NCBI GenBank assembly: GCA_036511675.1
Contig: DATCBU010000102.1
Coordinates: forward strand, 28,366-92,365
Direction of reading: 5' to 3'
Origin: Chersky-840 sp036511675
GTDB taxonomy: Bacteria > Actinomycetota > Acidimicrobiia > Acidimicrobiales > UBA8190
DNA: 64,000 nucleotides
Shown here: piece after piece, positions 63,663-64,000 of the stretch
Position numbering within the stretch: the first letter of the stretch is position 1
Layout of the letters: each line of letters begins with the position of its first letter
Program-made: the position numbers and the translations under genes
Notes under the pieces: generated by a model
Databases searched by the model: none
Told to the model about the DNA's origin: nothing
The model's input: the letters and a program-made list of their open reading frames with translations, nothing else

Positions 63663-64000
63663 ATGCACGCCCTCGTCACGGGGGTCAGCGCGGGGGCCGG
63701 ACTTCTCCTCGGCGGTGAGCTCGAGATCGTCGTCGAGCGGCTGAGCGGGCGTCAGCCCTTCGACCGTCCCTGGTGGCGCTGCCCGTCGTGCCAGACGCCG
63801 TACAAAGGGCGAGGACTGGTCCCGGTCGCCAATTCGCTGTTCTTGCGGCGCGGGTGCCGGTCGTGTCGCGAGCGGGTGTCACACCCGTGGCGACCGGCGG
63901 TGCTGGGACTGGTCAGCGCCGTCGTGCTCGGCGCCTTCGCCGTCCGCTTCGGCGACGACGTGGTGCTCGCCCCGTATGTCGTCTTCGGCCTGTCCCTGGT
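63663..64000 (+). CDS. Prepilin peptidase-like protein, N-terminal part
   Basis: The gene runs off the window after 112 codons. A hydrophobic start is followed by two zinc-knuckle-like Cys pairs ('WRCPSCQTPYKGRGLVPVAN' and 'RRGCRSCRERVS'), the N-terminal cytoplasmic domain of type IV prepilin peptidases (GspO/PilD), then the first membrane helices. These enzymes cleave and N-methylate pilin-like proteins. The aspartate active site would lie beyond the window, so activity cannot be judged. Confidence 0.75.
   Translation, partial: MHALVTGVSAGAGLLLGGELEIVVERLSGRQPFDRPWWRCPSCQTPYKGRGLVPVANSLFLRRGCRSCRERVSHPWRPAVLGLVSAVVLGAFAVRFGDDVVLAPYVVFGLSL

Noticed and set aside
1..64000. tRNA, rRNA, insertion sequence, prophage, replication origin or CRISPR
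   Set aside because: I looked for cloverleaf-like segments, transposase or integrase motifs, spaced repeats and clusters of DnaA boxes. Apart from the two boxes before dnaE, nothing convincing appeared; a tRNAscan or Rfam search would be decisive.

Overview
This window looks like a chromosomal core region of a very GC-rich actinobacterium, most likely a member of the Acidimicrobiia. The inference rests on the mra/dcw order ending in pgeF-yggS-sepF-yggT-divIVA without ftsA, actinobacterial-type SOS boxes (GAAC-N4-GTTC), the lexA / LysM protein / nrdR neighbourhood known from Mycobacterium and Corynebacterium, DUF3151 and DUF3040 proteins, a proteasome activator (Bpa), and many promoters of the form TANNNT placed 6-8 nt before a start codon, as expected for leaderless mRNAs. 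No species was identified. I saw no phage, insertion sequence, CRISPR array, rRNA or tRNA.

Layout. 1-2 kb: end of an FtsK translocase gene and a membrane-anchored D,D-carboxypeptidase. 2-11 kb: homoserine kinase, two tRNA-modification enzymes (MiaB, MiaA), HflX, and four meso-diaminopimelate genes (dapF, then dapC-dapD-dapE). 11-15 kb: a DNA-damage block with lexA divergent from a LysM envelope protein and nrdR, four LexA boxes between them, then a LmbE-type deacetylase and DNA polymerase IV. 15-18 kb: DUF3040 membrane protein, ROK sugar kinase, small unknown, HNH nuclease and a lipoate-ligase-like protein. 18.6-37.4 kb: the division and wall cluster mraZ-rsmH-ftsL-ftsI-murE-mraY-murD-ftsW-murG-murC-murB-ftsQ-ftsZ-pgeF-yggS-sepF-yggT-divIVA, in which murF is absent. 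37.4-43 kb: ileS (minus strand), a DksA/TraR-type zinc-finger protein with a histone-H1-like tail, lspA and an RluD-type pseudouridine synthase. 43-51 kb: a group 2/3 sigma factor, histidine phosphatase, Rrf2 regulator, alkaline-phosphatase-superfamily enzyme, Bpa and dnaE. 51-58.5 kb: unknown proteins, a thioredoxin-domain DUF255 protein, an SDR oxidoreductase, tyrS, and a small-gene operon (membrane peptide, DUF3151, lipoprotein, flavin reductase). 58.5-64 kb: small proteins, a minus-strand cassette of ATP-grasp enzyme, CCAEP-tail radical SAM protein and a cysteine-rich protein, a divergent NfuA-like Fe-S carrier, and the start of a prepilin peptidase.

How the parts fit. DAP synthesis (dapC/D/E/F) supplies the residue that MurE adds; MraY, MurG, FtsW, FtsI and the carboxypeptidase complete and trim peptidoglycan; FtsZ, SepF and DivIVA position that synthesis. 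LexA probably controls its own gene and the LysM protein, linking DNA damage to division. The most intriguing uncharacterised unit is the ATP-grasp / radical SAM / Cys-rich cassette at 59.2-62.9 kb next to an Fe-S carrier gene.
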